Assembly: GCA_040902725.1 (NCBI GenBank)
Contig: JBBDWU010000027.1
Location: 1-31,025 of the forward strand
DNA length: 31,025 nucleotides
Source of the DNA: JACVRU01 sp040902725
Lineage (GTDB): Bacteria; Actinomycetota; Thermoleophilia; Gaiellales; Gaiellaceae
Reading direction: 5' to 3'
Below the pieces are notes generated by a model that saw only the letters and a program-made list of their open reading frames with translations, did not search any database and had not been told where the DNA came from. The translations under genes were made by a program, and so were the position numbers. Every line of letters begins with the position of its first letter. Positions within the stretch are counted from its first letter, which is position 1. Shown here one piece after another: positions 21,811 through 29,522 of the stretch.

Positions 21811-22653
21811 CTAGACGCCCGGCCCGCAGTGGCGGAGGGCGTTGAGGCAGCCGTCGACGAGCGAGGCGAGCGCGTCCGGCCGCCAGGCGTTGAAAAAGTC
21901 GGCGTGGCCGGAGTAGGTGCCGCCGGACGAGAGGCTCGTGCCCGGGCCGAAGACCGGGTAGTGGTAGATGAGGGCGAGCGCCGGCAGCGCAACCGGGTGC
22001 GAGGACGGGCAGCGGCCGCGGCGGTCGTACGCCATGTGGCTCTTGTGGTCGGCGACGTCGAGGTGCACGCCGTCCCAGCACTCGGGGAAGCGGACGTGCA
22101 GCCGCAGCGAGGTGCGGCGATCCTGCGGGCAGGCCGGCACCTCGGAGGAGGGCGGGATGCCGGCCAGCGCGCCGCAGCTCCAGAAGGTGACCTGCCGCGC
22201 CTGGGGCGAGGTGGCCTTCGCGTCCCCGGCGATCATCCGGAAGCCGAGCGGGAAGGGCTTCACCTCGGAGAGCGTGTGGCGGCGGTAGTAGACGGTCGCG
22301 TTCAGCGGCGCGACCGAGCGCCCGTCGACGAGCAGGGTAGGCATCCAGTAGGCCGCCGTGTCGCCCGCGCGGCGGCAGGTGGTGCCGTTGGCGAGCAGGG
22401 TGTCGGTGGTCGTCCAGGCGTTCGTGGAGCGGTTGCCGACGAAGCTGTGGTCGTGCGAGCCGCCCGGCTTGCCGGGCGCGACGATCGGGTCGTCGGGCGC
22501 GCTGTGGCTGAAGCGGCAGCCGCTGACGAAGTTGACCTCGGCCAGCTGCTTCAGGGTCACCAGCTGGGACTGTCGCGGCGCACCGACGGCGAAGGAGACG
22601 GCGCCGAGTGCGGCCAGCGTGGCGACCAGTCCGATCAGCGCCCAGCGCTTCAT
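21811..22653 (-). CDS. Secreted DUF1996 protein
   Basis: A 280-residue exported protein: signal peptide (MKRWALIGLVATLAALGAVSFAVGA) and a DUF1996 domain with the conserved HDHSFVG near residue 67, WMPTL, YYRR and CWDG...DHKSHMAY segments. DUF1996 proteins are found in soil actinobacteria and fungi; the activity is unknown, though the conserved His/Asp pattern resembles a metal site. It lies alone between the two tRNA genes. Its role is not known. Confidence 0.88.
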   Translation of the reverse strand: MKRWALIGLVATLAALGAVSFAVGAPRQSQLVTLKQLAEVNFVSGCRFSHSAPDDPIVAPGKPGGSHDHSFVGNRSTNAWTTTDTLLANGTTCRRAGDTAAYWMPTLLVDGRSVAPLNATVYYRRHTLSEVKPFPLGFRMIAGDAKATSPQARQVTFWSCGALAGIPPSSEVPACPQDRRTSLRLHVRFPECWDGVHLDVADHKSHMAYDRRGRCPSSHPVALPALALIYHYPVFGPGTSLSSGGTYSGHADFFNAWRPDALASLVDGCLNALRHCGPGV

Positions 22654-22736
22654 GGGGCGGACTATCTACCCCGACCGTCAAGCCCGCGTGAGCGAGCCGT
22701 AAAGGTTCTGTTGGGCGGGCTAGACTGCGGACTCCT

Positions 22737-22809
22737 GCCCTCTTAGCTCAGCAGGTAGAGCACCTCCATGGTAAGGAGGGGGTCGACGGTTCGAGTCCGT
22801 CAGAGGGCT
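22737..22809 (+). tRNA. tRNA-Thr (GGT)
   Basis: A 73 nt cloverleaf: acceptor GCCCTCT pairing with AGAGGGC, D-arm GCTC/GAGC, anticodon stem CCTCC/GGAGG with loop ATGGTAA and anticodon GGT, T-stem GACGG/CCGTC with TTCGAGT, discriminator U. CCA is not encoded. The accessory-looking region starts directly 3' of it, so it may be the target of an old integration; no repeated tRNA end was found further on in the window. Confidence 0.94.
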
Positions 22810-23044
22810 TCGCAAAGCGCCGCACGTCGGCCCCTTCGCGTTCAGGTCGACTTGCAGAGTTAGCTCGTGCGGTGGGTATGGAGCCGTTAATGGAGCTTTC
22901 GCGTCGAGAACGCGCGTCGCTGGCGGGCTCCGTCAGCGTTTGCGCGCGCTCGGGTCGGCACGCGCACGCTCGTAGTGGCCTCATCCGGGCTAGCCGTCCG
23001 CAGCTCAGCCCGGATGGCGAGAGCATCAGCTCCCAGCGGTTAGG
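22810..23044. other. Non-coding boundary region after tRNA-Thr, with a 10 bp inverted repeat
   Basis: I see no convincing gene here. A minus-strand frame over the tRNA gives the false peptide DGLEPSTPSLP often misannotated at tRNA ends. A perfect 10 bp inverted repeat CATCCGGGCT (22982-22991) and AGCCCGGATG (23007-23016), loop 15 nt, lies about 30 nt past the stop of the last operon gene. It could be a U-less terminator for the minus-strand operon. Confidence 0.5.
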
Positions 23045-23572
23045 TCAGGGCGAGACTTGCTCGTCGGGCAGTGGCTCGTTTGTCAGGGTGGCGAGCTTCA
23101 GGCCGAAGAGGAGCAGGTCGGGGAGGCGGCGTGTGAGGAAGTCGCTCTCATCGCTCTCGGCGGCCTTGGCGGCTGCGCCGGCGAGTTTGGCCAGGTGGAA
23201 GGCGTAGTGACGGAGCTGCTCGTAGCGGGAAAGGCCGAGCACATCGGGGTGGTAGTGGCGGTCGTGCTCCCACTGTACGCGCTGCAGTTGTCGCCAAGTC
23301 GCGACTTGGCTGGGGATTGCGTCGACGGCGGCAAAGCCGGCAGGGTAGAGCGGGTGGCGGCGCTCGACGCCCTCGAGCCGTGACCGGTATGCCCCGACAA
23401 GATCGATCTGGTTGTTGCTGGCGAGCTCGAGCGCGAGCCGGCGAAGGGTGGCGCCGGCGTCGCGGATCCGTTCCGGGTCGGTCTCTTCGAGGTGCTCGGC
23501 CCGGTCGCAGTAGCCGGCGAGGCTGGCGCTGGCAGCGGCAAGCGGGCCAGCGGCATCGTTGACTCCAGGCAC
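23045..23572 (-). CDS. Small helical protein of unknown function, last gene of the accessory operon
   Basis: A 175-residue protein, GTG start, almost wholly helical. The C-terminal half (WRQLQRVQWEHDRHYHPDVLGLSRYEQLRHYAFHLAKLAGA ... RRLPDLLLFGLKLATLTNEPLP) has conserved-looking His, Asp and Glu positions and a closing DLLLFGLKLA helix. This recalls all-alpha NTP pyrophosphohydrolases (MazG/dUTPase-like), but the ExxE/ExxD signature is not clear, so that is only a suggestion. It starts 46 nt after the methyltransferase gene and is probably co-transcribed. Confidence 0.7.
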   Translation of the reverse strand: MPGVNDAAGPLAAASASLAGYCDRAEHLEETDPERIRDAGATLRRLALELASNNQIDLVGAYRSRLEGVERRHPLYPAGFAAVDAIPSQVATWRQLQRVQWEHDRHYHPDVLGLSRYEQLRHYAFHLAKLAGAAAKAAESDESDFLTRRLPDLLLFGLKLATLTNEPLPDEQVSP

Positions 23573-23618
23573 AGCAAGAAAGATCTCGCAATTGATCGCC
23601 TGCTGTCAAACAAGCGCA

Positions 23619-24635
23619 TCAGCCGATTCTTGTGAAGACGCCTGTCCCGTGCAGGTGGAAGAAGCCGCTGTCGGTGAGGAGGTCGTATGCGGCCATGCGC
23701 TCGCCGAGGGTGTAGCGGAACTCTTCGAGTGAGTGGACGTGGTCGAAGACGATCGCACCGCCGATGACGGTCTGCTCGATGCAGAGCGGCAGCGCAGCTT
23801 TGGTCGGGCTGTAGTTGTCGGTGTCGAAGAAGCTGAGCAGGAGGGGCTCGCCTTCGAGGCGGCGGTAGGTCTCGCTGATGTCGCCGGCGATGATCTCGAT
23901 CCCGCATGGGTCGCAGTAGCGTCGGACTTCGTCGAGGTCGGTGAACTCGCAGACGGGGTCGGCGTAGAGGTCGAGGAGCGAGCGCCGGATTGGGAAGCCG
24001 GTGAAGGCGTCGAAGCCGATCACGCGGCTGTCGAGGTCGAGTGCGGCCGCCATCTTGGCGAGCATCACGGTGGTGCCGCCTTTGTACATGCCGAACTCGG
24101 CGATCGTGCCGCGGGCGCCGAGCCTGGCGGCACTTCGGAGGCACTGGTAGAGGTGGATGAGCGTGTTGGGTGAGCCGGTGGCGGTCGACTTGACGAGCTT
24201 CTTCTCGGTCAGGGAGGCGAAGAGCTGGTCGCGGAACGCGAGGTGGCCGTCGCCTGCGAGCACGACTTCGGGGAGCGGCTCGGGCGCTAGCGCGGCATAG
24301 GCGCGCAGGAGGTCCTCTTTGTTGGCGTCGGCGCAGACGCAGATGAGATCAACGTTGCGACCAAGAAGCGTCTCGATCGGTGCGACGGTGCGCTGCCCGA
24401 TGCTTGCTCCCTGGCGTTCGGGTCGCGGATCGTAGACGCCCGTGATCAGCGCCTCGCATCCGTGCGCGGTCAAGGCGCCGAGCAGCTGGTGGGTTAGCTC
24501 GCTGTAGCCAAGGAGCGCGAGCGACTGTCGGCGTCGAAGCGTGATCGCTGCCAGCGTGTCGGCGAGCAGGGTGTCGAGAAGATTAGGCGGGGTTGGCAAC
24601 GTAGTCGGTGAACGTGATCCACGCTCGGGGCTCAT
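23619..24635 (-). CDS. TylF/MycF-like SAM methyltransferase with N-terminal Rossmann-like domain
   Basis: About 338 residues. The N-terminal part (about 35-140) looks like a nucleotide- or CoA-binding Rossmann domain (SLALLGYSELTHQLLGALTAHGCE ... VDLICVCADANKEDLLRAYAAL). The C-terminal part is a class I methyltransferase of the TylF/macrocin O-methyltransferase type: IAEFGMYKGGTTVMLAKM (SAM loop), RVIGFDAFTGFP, LDEVRRYC, and the metal-site stretch FFDTDNYSPTKAAL before GGAIVFDHVHS. The family is Mg-dependent and methylates sugar hydroxyls; substrate here is unknown. ATG 24635 gives a 53 nt overlap with the upstream gene; TTG 24599 would give a smaller one. The 5' end is uncertain. Confidence 0.82.
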   Translation of the reverse strand: MSPERGSRSPTTLPTPPNLLDTLLADTLAAITLRRRQSLALLGYSELTHQLLGALTAHGCEALITGVYDPRPERQGASIGQRTVAPIETLLGRNVDLICVCADANKEDLLRAYAALAPEPLPEVVLAGDGHLAFRDQLFASLTEKKLVKSTATGSPNTLIHLYQCLRSAARLGARGTIAEFGMYKGGTTVMLAKMAAALDLDSRVIGFDAFTGFPIRRSLLDLYADPVCEFTDLDEVRRYCDPCGIEIIAGDISETYRRLEGEPLLLSFFDTDNYSPTKAALPLCIEQTVIGGAIVFDHVHSLEEFRYTLGERMAAYDLLTDSGFFHLHGTGVFTRIG

Positions 24636-25167
24636 CGAGGGCGAGCCGCCAGAGATAAGCGAACGATGCGGAGGCGAGCTTCCAGGCGAGCGCTGCTTTG
24701 TCGTGCTCGGTTGTCGGCTCGTTGTCGACGAGGATCCGTTCGAGCTCGGTGAAGGGTGCGGCGATTGCCTCGAACGCGGTGGCGAGGTCGGCGAGCGCGA
24801 CCGTCGTCTCGTCTGCGAGCTGTCGGAGTGCCGGAGCGACGGCGTTGTGGCCGCGAGTTCCCGACCACTGCTCGGGATCTGCGCCCGGGATGGCGGTGGC
24901 AGCAGCCGGGTCGTGCTCAATCAGCCAAGTGACGTACTTGATCGCGTAGACGCACAGGTCTGCAGAGGTGTCGGCGCGCGGCTCGGCCTCGTCTGGATCG
25001 TCTTCGGTTTGTGCGACGAGGAGGCGGTCGTACTTGCGGGCGATGTTGCTGAAGATGCCGATCAGCTCGCCACGCTTTCGCCACGCGTCCCTGTACTTGC
25101 GGTCTTTGAACTCGTGCAGGGTGATGAGTTCTACCGCGATCTCGGTCGCGTGAGGCTGGTTGCTCAT
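24583..25167 (-). CDS. MazG/DUF1599-like all-alpha protein
   Basis: A 194-residue helical protein starting MSNQPHATEIAVELITLHEF, its ATG overlapping the previous stop (ATGA). The segment EFKDRKYRDAWRKRGELIGIFSNIARKYDRL followed by DTSADLCVYAIKYV resembles DUF1599/Nmad1-type MazG-like proteins (KxxxYgdaWrxxG, then DxxxDLxxYa), which occur with DNA or nucleotide modification genes and belong to the all-alpha NTP pyrophosphatase superfamily. If so, it would hydrolyse or sanitise a dNTP. The match is by eye and modest. Confidence 0.7.
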   Translation of the reverse strand: MSNQPHATEIAVELITLHEFKDRKYRDAWRKRGELIGIFSNIARKYDRLLVAQTEDDPDEAEPRADTSADLCVYAIKYVTWLIEHDPAAATAIPGADPEQWSGTRGHNAVAPALRQLADETTVALADLATAFEAIAAPFTELERILVDNEPTTEHDKAALAWKLASASFAYLWRLALDEPRAWITFTDYVANPA

Positions 25168-26231
25168 GCCGGGACGAGCAGCGACTGTTGCGCGGGTTCG
25201 TGGCGTCCGTCGGGTAGCGACTGTTGCGCCGGGGTAGCCGCGACGCCGGGGAGCCGGTTGTTGAGGTCCCACTTCGGTGGGTAGAAGAGCGCCAGCGGTT
25301 CGCTCGACGGAGTGAAGTTGACCTTGATGCGTTGGCGATTGCTTCGCAACTCCGGGAAGGCGACGCGCGCGTACTTGTCAAGCTCGCAGAAGAGTCCCTG
25401 GCAGTCGATGGCGTGGAGGCGGCGCCCGTACAGCGTTGGGGGTGCGAGTTCGAGTCGCTCGCATTCTTCTTCTTGGTGGTCGACCATCCAGGCGATGACC
25501 TGCTCGGGTTTGCGGCCGTCGGTGTCGATGAAGCATTTGCGGATGCCGCGCTCCGCGCCCGGGCCTGCGACGGTGAACTCGTTCTCGTCGAACGCGGTGA
25601 GCTCGCTGTAGTTGATGTCGATCGCGAGCTGGTAGGCCATGAAGCGGCCAAGCAGCGGGTAACCGATCAATGCCTCGTAGATATCGCGGAGACCGCCCGC
25701 GTGGGCGACGACCTTGACGAGCCGGCTGGAGCGCATCGCGCGGATCAAGGCTAGGTGATTGCGGTGCTTCCGCTCGTGACCGTAGGCCTTGTTGGCGCAC
25801 AGGATGAAAGCGTTGGTGTAGATCGTCTCGCCGCGCGCGTACAGATCGTCGAGCACGGAGTCGATCCGCTCGTCGGCGAACGTGTCGCTTGCGATCGGAC
25901 CGACGGTGTCTTCGAGCGTACGCCAGGTCGACGGTTTACTGAATAGCCGGAAAAGGATGATGCGAAGCAACGTGCTCTCTGGGCTGGGCGTGCTGCCGTT
26001 GTAGATGACGTCGCGGATCAGGAATTGGGAGACGCGGTCGCTTGCGCGGAAGGTGTTGCAGAACTTGTATTGGGTGAGGATCGGGTCGCTCGTCCAAGGC
26101 CCGGGATCGCCTGCGACTCGCTGCTCGAAGATGTGTTGCCGGCGAACGGCGAGTGTCCAGTAGGCGCGGTAGACGTCGGGGCGCGCGCGTGTGTACATGC
26201 CGAGAGGGTCGCAGATGACGCCGACGACCAT
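25164..26231 (-). CDS. Putative DNA base hypermodification protein (5-hmdU DNA kinase helical-domain family)
   Basis: About 355 residues. The core (VYRAYWTLAVRRQHIFEQR, then PWTSDPILTQYKFCNTFRASDR, VSQFLIRDVIYN, LLRIILFRLFSKPSTW) strongly resembles the helical domain linked to 5-hydroxymethyl-dU DNA kinases of phages with hypermodified thymine (HMUDK_hel). No P-loop is present, so it is the stand-alone form and is unlikely to be a kinase by itself. It lies next to a thymidylate-synthase-like gene, fitting a modified thymine pathway. ATG 26231 is my choice; the GTG-started extension to 26339 reads like non-coding sequence. The C-terminus has two copies of PAQQSL from a 36 nt repeat. Confidence 0.75.
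   Translation of the reverse strand: MVVGVICDPLGMYTRARPDVYRAYWTLAVRRQHIFEQRVAGDPGPWTSDPILTQYKFCNTFRASDRVSQFLIRDVIYNGSTPSPESTLLRIILFRLFSKPSTWRTLEDTVGPIASDTFADERIDSVLDDLYARGETIYTNAFILCANKAYGHERKHRNHLALIRAMRSSRLVKVVAHAGGLRDIYEALIGYPLLGRFMAYQLAIDINYSELTAFDENEFTVAGPGAERGIRKCFIDTDGRKPEQVIAWMVDHQEEECERLELAPPTLYGRRLHAIDCQGLFCELDKYARVAFPELRSNRQRIKVNFTPSSEPLALFYPPKWDLNNRLPGVAATPAQQSLPDGRHEPAQQSLLVPA
25180..25229 (-). repeat. 36 nt-period direct repeat at the 3' end of the hypermodification gene
   Basis: AGCGACTGTTGCGC occurs at 25180-25193 and again at 25216-25229. Translated, it gives PAQQSL twice, 12 residues apart, just before the stop. The tail looks unstructured and may vary between strains. Confidence 0.7.
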
Positions 26232-26366
26232 CTCCACAAACGCGCCCGCTTCTCCACAGGGCGAGCAAAAAGCCGCTCCGACAGGTCGATCCAGGCCCTT
26301 TGGCGCACAGGCGACGGACCGACGGCCCCCGCTAGGCACGTGAGCTCCGCGAGCCTCACGCGGCTC

Positions 26367-27152
26367 CTAGCACTCGGCGACGGCGAAGCGGCCGAGCAGT
26401 TCGCGAATCGCCGTTTTGGGAGCGTCAAGCTCAGCGTGACCGATCGTCATCAGGAGCTCCCCGACGGGCACGTCGACGGCGGTCGCGATGTACTGCTGGA
26501 GCTCGGCGAGGCCGAGGAAGTTGCCGTACCCACGCTCGAGCAGATACTCGTTGCGGTAGATCGCCTGCATGTGCAGCTCGCCCTCGTGCAGGTGAACCGA
26601 GACGTGCGCGAGGCACGGGAAGCTCATCGGGCTTCGGTCGAGCCGCTCGCAGTAGATGTTGATCTCGTAACGCGAGCTTTTCGCTTGCCCCGTGGCGAGC
26701 TCGACCCGGAGCTTGCGGACGCTCTCGCCAAGCTGGTCAGCGGATTCCTCGACAACGTCCGCGTCGCTGCGCGGGTAACTCACGATCCGACCAAAGTAGG
26801 TTCCATCGTCATTCTCGGAGAAGCCGCGCAAGCCATCCTTCGTGTACCGCTCGCGATAGTAAGCAGCGAGGTCCGCGGGCTCGGGATGACGGGCAGCCCA
26901 ACTCGCCGGGAAGATCGTGTTCCTGGTCGTCTCGATGTCGGGCATCCGCTTCGACGCCGTGCGACCTTTGTTTCGAGTGTCGATCAACGCCTGGACGGCT
27001 TCCCGCACCGCGAGATCCTCGGCTGTCGGGTCGAGGATGCGCACGAGGAGATGGACAGCCTTCTTGTTGGGCTGGTCGACGAGAGCGCTGACTGCACCAA
27101 GCCAGCCGCTCGAGAGATCCGGGGCCATGATGCTTCGCGAGTCGATACTCAT
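26367..27152 (-). CDS. Thymidylate-synthase-like nucleotide modifying enzyme
   Basis: A 261-residue protein with the thymidylate synthase/dNMP hydroxymethylase fold (E. coli ThyA is 264). GTYFGRIVSYP matches the ThyA GPVYGKQWRAWP segment. FPCLAHVSVHLHEGELHMQAIYRNEYLLERGYGNFLGLA matches the catalytic stretch, with nucleophile Cys180, phosphate-binding Arg200 and the base-selecting Asn211 (Asn favours uracil over cytosine). The His after the catalytic Cys is Leu, and the sequence is far from housekeeping ThyA. It could make 5-hydroxymethyl-dUMP or another 5-substituted dUMP. ATG at 27152 overlaps the protease stop (ATGA). Confidence 0.83.
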   Translation of the reverse strand: MSIDSRSIMAPDLSSGWLGAVSALVDQPNKKAVHLLVRILDPTAEDLAVREAVQALIDTRNKGRTASKRMPDIETTRNTIFPASWAARHPEPADLAAYYRERYTKDGLRGFSENDDGTYFGRIVSYPRSDADVVEESADQLGESVRKLRVELATGQAKSSRYEINIYCERLDRSPMSFPCLAHVSVHLHEGELHMQAIYRNEYLLERGYGNFLGLAELQQYIATAVDVPVGELLMTIGHAELDAPKTAIRELLGRFAVAEC

Positions 27153-27784
27153 CCGACCTCGAGGCGATGCGCGGCAACGGTGTAGGTGTCGAGGTAGCGG
27201 CGACTGATGGCGCCGTAGCCCTGGTCGGCCCAGCGCGGTCCCCACGAGTTCTTGACGAGCACCACCTCCGGGTCCTCACCTTCCCCGCTGATCGCGACCG
27301 CGACCACCGCATGATTGCCCTCGGTCCTCTCTCCCGGCTCGGCGTCGATCACCGGCAGCGGCTCCTGCCACGTCGAATACACGACCCCGATCGTGAGGAT
27401 CACCGGCTCACCGACGCCGAGGGTGTCTCGCGCGGCCTCAAACCATGGTGGGGAGAGCCGGTGCGATGGTGGCAGCGCCCGCGTGTTCGCCTGTTCTGCG
27501 ACAGCGGCAGGAGGGCCTTGTGTCCAGTGGGGGGTGCCGTAGGGCCAGGCGACCTCGGTTGCATGGCGATGGATGTCCAAGCCTTGGAGAGCCCAGGCGA
27601 TCGTCGTTTCCTCGCGTCCGGGGACGCTGCGGATCTGGTGGCCCGCCCAGATCGCGTGCTCCGGCGAGCGGAACTCCTGTTTTGTGGCAACCCATTCGTG
27701 GGCGGCGCTGATCGCGAAGCCGGCACAGGTGGGGCGATCCCCCTGGCTTCTGACCGGGGTTTGGGCAGGGCGGTGGTCGATCAT
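27149..27784 (-). CDS. Cytosolic papain-like (C1A) cysteine protease
   Basis: A 211-residue C1A peptidase with all catalytic residues: Gln14 and Cys20 in RSQGDRPTCAGFAISAAHEW, His158 in EGNHAVVAVAI, and Asn179 in VLVKNSWGPRWADQGYG. It has no signal peptide, membrane segment or inhibitory prodomain, so an active protease would appear directly in the cytosol. That is unusual in bacteria and dangerous unless something holds it in check. The gene begins 8 nt after a gene encoding a chagasin-like inhibitor domain, the likely partner. Substrate unknown; XRE, ACP or an invader protein are options. Confidence 0.9.
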   Translation of the reverse strand: MIDHRPAQTPVRSQGDRPTCAGFAISAAHEWVATKQEFRSPEHAIWAGHQIRSVPGREETTIAWALQGLDIHRHATEVAWPYGTPHWTQGPPAAVAEQANTRALPPSHRLSPPWFEAARDTLGVGEPVILTIGVVYSTWQEPLPVIDAEPGERTEGNHAVVAVAISGEGEDPEVVLVKNSWGPRWADQGYGAISRRYLDTYTVAAHRLEVG

Positions 27785-27792
27785 GGCTTCCG

Positions 27793-28836
27793 CTAGTAGC
27801 CGCCCCCGGCCGCGAGGGCGAATTCGGCCTCCGGAAGCTGCAGCCCGTGAAGGCTCGGCTTGACCGAGACGCGCAGCGCATAGCGACCGCTCGGCGGGCC
27901 GGGGTCCCAGGCCCGTTGTTTGACTAGCTCGAACTCGTGAATCCCGGGCGCAGCCTCTGGGTCAACCTCGAGCACAAAGGCGCGCTCGCTGCCGCCGCCG
28001 ACCAGCTCGCCATCGCCGTCGATCCCGTCCTGTTCTAAGGTGAGCTGCGGCTTCCACTCGCCCGCGAAGGAGTCAGCGAGGAGATGTACGTCAGCGGGCA
28101 GGTCAACGAAGCGCCACGAGAACCCGGTGGTTACGTTCTCGGGCAAGGTCAGCACGACCCGGTCGCCGGGCCGCGCCTCGACGGGGTACTCGTGATAGCG
28201 AGCATCAAGCCACCAGACGTCGTTGCGGAGGTCGTCGGGCGCCAGCTCACCCGCCAATGCCCGCTTCAGTTCGGCGGGCGCGATCCGGGCCCACTGCTCG
28301 GAGGTCGCCGCATCGATGATGCGAGTGGTCGCGAGCTGTCTCGCAGTGGCGGTGTAGCTGGTGCCCAGCCAGAGAGAGAGCGCGTAGACATCGAACGGGT
28401 CACGGGGCACATCGATCCCGAGTTCCTGTAGGCCGTGGCGGACTAGCCGGCGCGGCATCAAGAACCAGGCCCCAAACGCCTCTGCTTCCTTTTCATGGTC
28501 GGGCCAGCGGTCGACATCGCCGCGGCGAAGCTCGGACTCGAGATCGAGGTCTTGTGCCGCCGCGTGATGGAAGGCGTGATGGCCAAGCTCGTGGCCGGCG
28601 GTGTAGCGCTGCCGGGTGCGCGGGTGACCCTCATGGAGCAGGATGCCGCTTGCACCGTCGGCGGCGGGGACGTACACCCCGGAGACACGGCCGAGGGGCG
28701 CGAACGCGAGGACGATCCCGAGCTGATCGATCGCCTCGAAGACGTCGACCGGCCGGTCGAGCTCGATCCCGAGCTCGGCATGGAGCTCCGCCGCCATCAC
28801 GCCAGCGCGCGCGTGGGCGTCAGCCCAGGTGGTCAC
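27793..28836 (-). CDS. ImmA/IrrE metalloprotease fused to a chagasin-like (I42) inhibitor
   Basis: A 347-residue two-domain protein. Residues 1-200 form an ImmA/IrrE zinc protease: HELGHH (82-87) and the third ligand region HEKEAEAFGAWFLMP (E117). Residues about 215-330 match the chagasin/ICP inhibitor of papain-family proteases by its three loops: ENVTTGFSW (233-241, cf. NPTTGF), VGGGSE (279-284) and QRAW (307-310, cf. RPW). The GTG start overlaps the XRE stop (GTGA). Being next to a C1A protease, it probably inhibits that protease and also cleaves the XRE repressor in response to a signal. The fusion is seen in sequence; the roles are inferred. Confidence 0.85.
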   Translation of the reverse strand: MTTWADAHARAGVMAAELHAELGIELDRPVDVFEAIDQLGIVLAFAPLGRVSGVYVPAADGASGILLHEGHPRTRQRYTAGHELGHHAFHHAAAQDLDLESELRRGDVDRWPDHEKEAEAFGAWFLMPRRLVRHGLQELGIDVPRDPFDVYALSLWLGTSYTATARQLATTRIIDAATSEQWARIAPAELKRALAGELAPDDLRNDVWWLDARYHEYPVEARPGDRVVLTLPENVTTGFSWRFVDLPADVHLLADSFAGEWKPQLTLEQDGIDGDGELVGGGSERAFVLEVDPEAAPGIHEFELVKQRAWDPGPPSGRYALRVSVKPSLHGLQLPEAEFALAAGGGY

Positions 28837-29237
28837 CCTCCTCGACCGCCCCGCCGCTCGAAGTTCTGCAGGAACAGCGCGAAGCGAAGGACCTCCTCGC
28901 GCTCTTGCTCGCCCATCTCGGAGGCGGTGCGAGCAAGCGCCTCGACCGTTGCGTCCGGCACGGCAGGAGCGCCAGCGAGTTCCTCGTCGCCTGGCGCGAC
29001 GTCGCCGAGCAGATAGCCGACGGGCATCCGATACAGCTCCGCGAGCCGCTTCAGCTCCAGGCTCTCGACGCGGCGGCTTCCCCGCTCGATATCGGAGATC
29101 GCCGAGCGCGGAATGCCGGTCTGCTCGGAGACAAACTGCTGGGAGAGGTTCGTGAATTCGCGCGCGTCCCGAAGGCGACGCGCGAGCTGCCGTGCCTCAT
29201 CGGATTCCAGTCTTGTCATCTCGTCGTGCCCGCTCAT
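28833..29237 (-). CDS. XRE-family transcriptional regulator
   Basis: A 134-residue protein with an N-terminal helix-turn-helix (ARRLRDAREFTNLSQQFVSEQTGIPRSAISDIERGSRRVESLELKRLAELYRMPVGYLLG, about residues 18-77) and a C-terminal helical region. XRE repressors encoded next to ImmA/IrrE proteases are classically cleaved by them to derepress the locus. Its ATG overlaps the ACP stop (ATGA). It probably binds the TTCCGACA boxes at 29523-29592. Confidence 0.93.
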   Translation of the reverse strand: MSGHDEMTRLESDEARQLARRLRDAREFTNLSQQFVSEQTGIPRSAISDIERGSRRVESLELKRLAELYRMPVGYLLGDVAPGDEELAGAPAVPDATVEALARTASEMGEQEREEVLRFALFLQNFERRGGRGG

Positions 29238-29512
29238 GGCTTCGCCTCCTTCGCCACGAACTCGGCGAACACGCTGACCGAACGCAACGTCTGGCGGCGC
29301 ACCTTCTTCTTCGGGATCCTCAGCCCGGTGCGCTCGTGAAATTCCTTCAGGATGTCGAACATGTCGAGCGAGTCAACTGGCATCGCAGCCCCTTTCGCAA
29401 GCAGCTCGCCCCGCAGCGCTGTTGGATCCTTATGGAGCAGGTTGCCGAGCAGCTCGAGCGTCAGCTCCTCCACCTCCGTGCTCGTCCATTGTCTCTGCGC
29501 CACGGCGCTCAT
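29234..29512 (-). CDS. Acyl carrier protein, accessory
   Basis: A 92-residue acidic helical carrier protein. The phosphopantetheine site is Ser48 in PVDSLDMFDIL, followed by KEFHERTGLRIPKKKVRRQTLRSV, a helix III typical of specialised ACPs more than of the housekeeping AcpP. It is the first gene of the accessory operon; a dedicated holo-ACP synthase is divergent. There is no ketosynthase or other assembly-line enzyme nearby, so the cargo is unknown: a group to be tethered for nucleotide modification or a signal sensed by the regulator are both possible. Confidence 0.88.
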   Translation of the reverse strand: MSAVAQRQWTSTEVEELTLELLGNLLHKDPTALRGELLAKGAAMPVDSLDMFDILKEFHERTGLRIPKKKVRRQTLRSVSVFAEFVAKEAKP

Positions 29513-29522
29513 CGCTCACCGC

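Noticed and set aside
22748..23026. Small minus-strand ORF ending near tRNA-Thr
   Set aside because: It contains DGLEPSTPSLP, the well-known false peptide from translating a tRNA gene; similar false peptides overlie tRNA-Met (WIRTTDLR) and tRNA-Tyr (REDSNL).
26232..26339. GTG-started N-terminal extension of the hypermodification protein
   Set aside because: The residues (Cys/Gly/Arg/Pro-rich, no family match) look like translated intergenic sequence.
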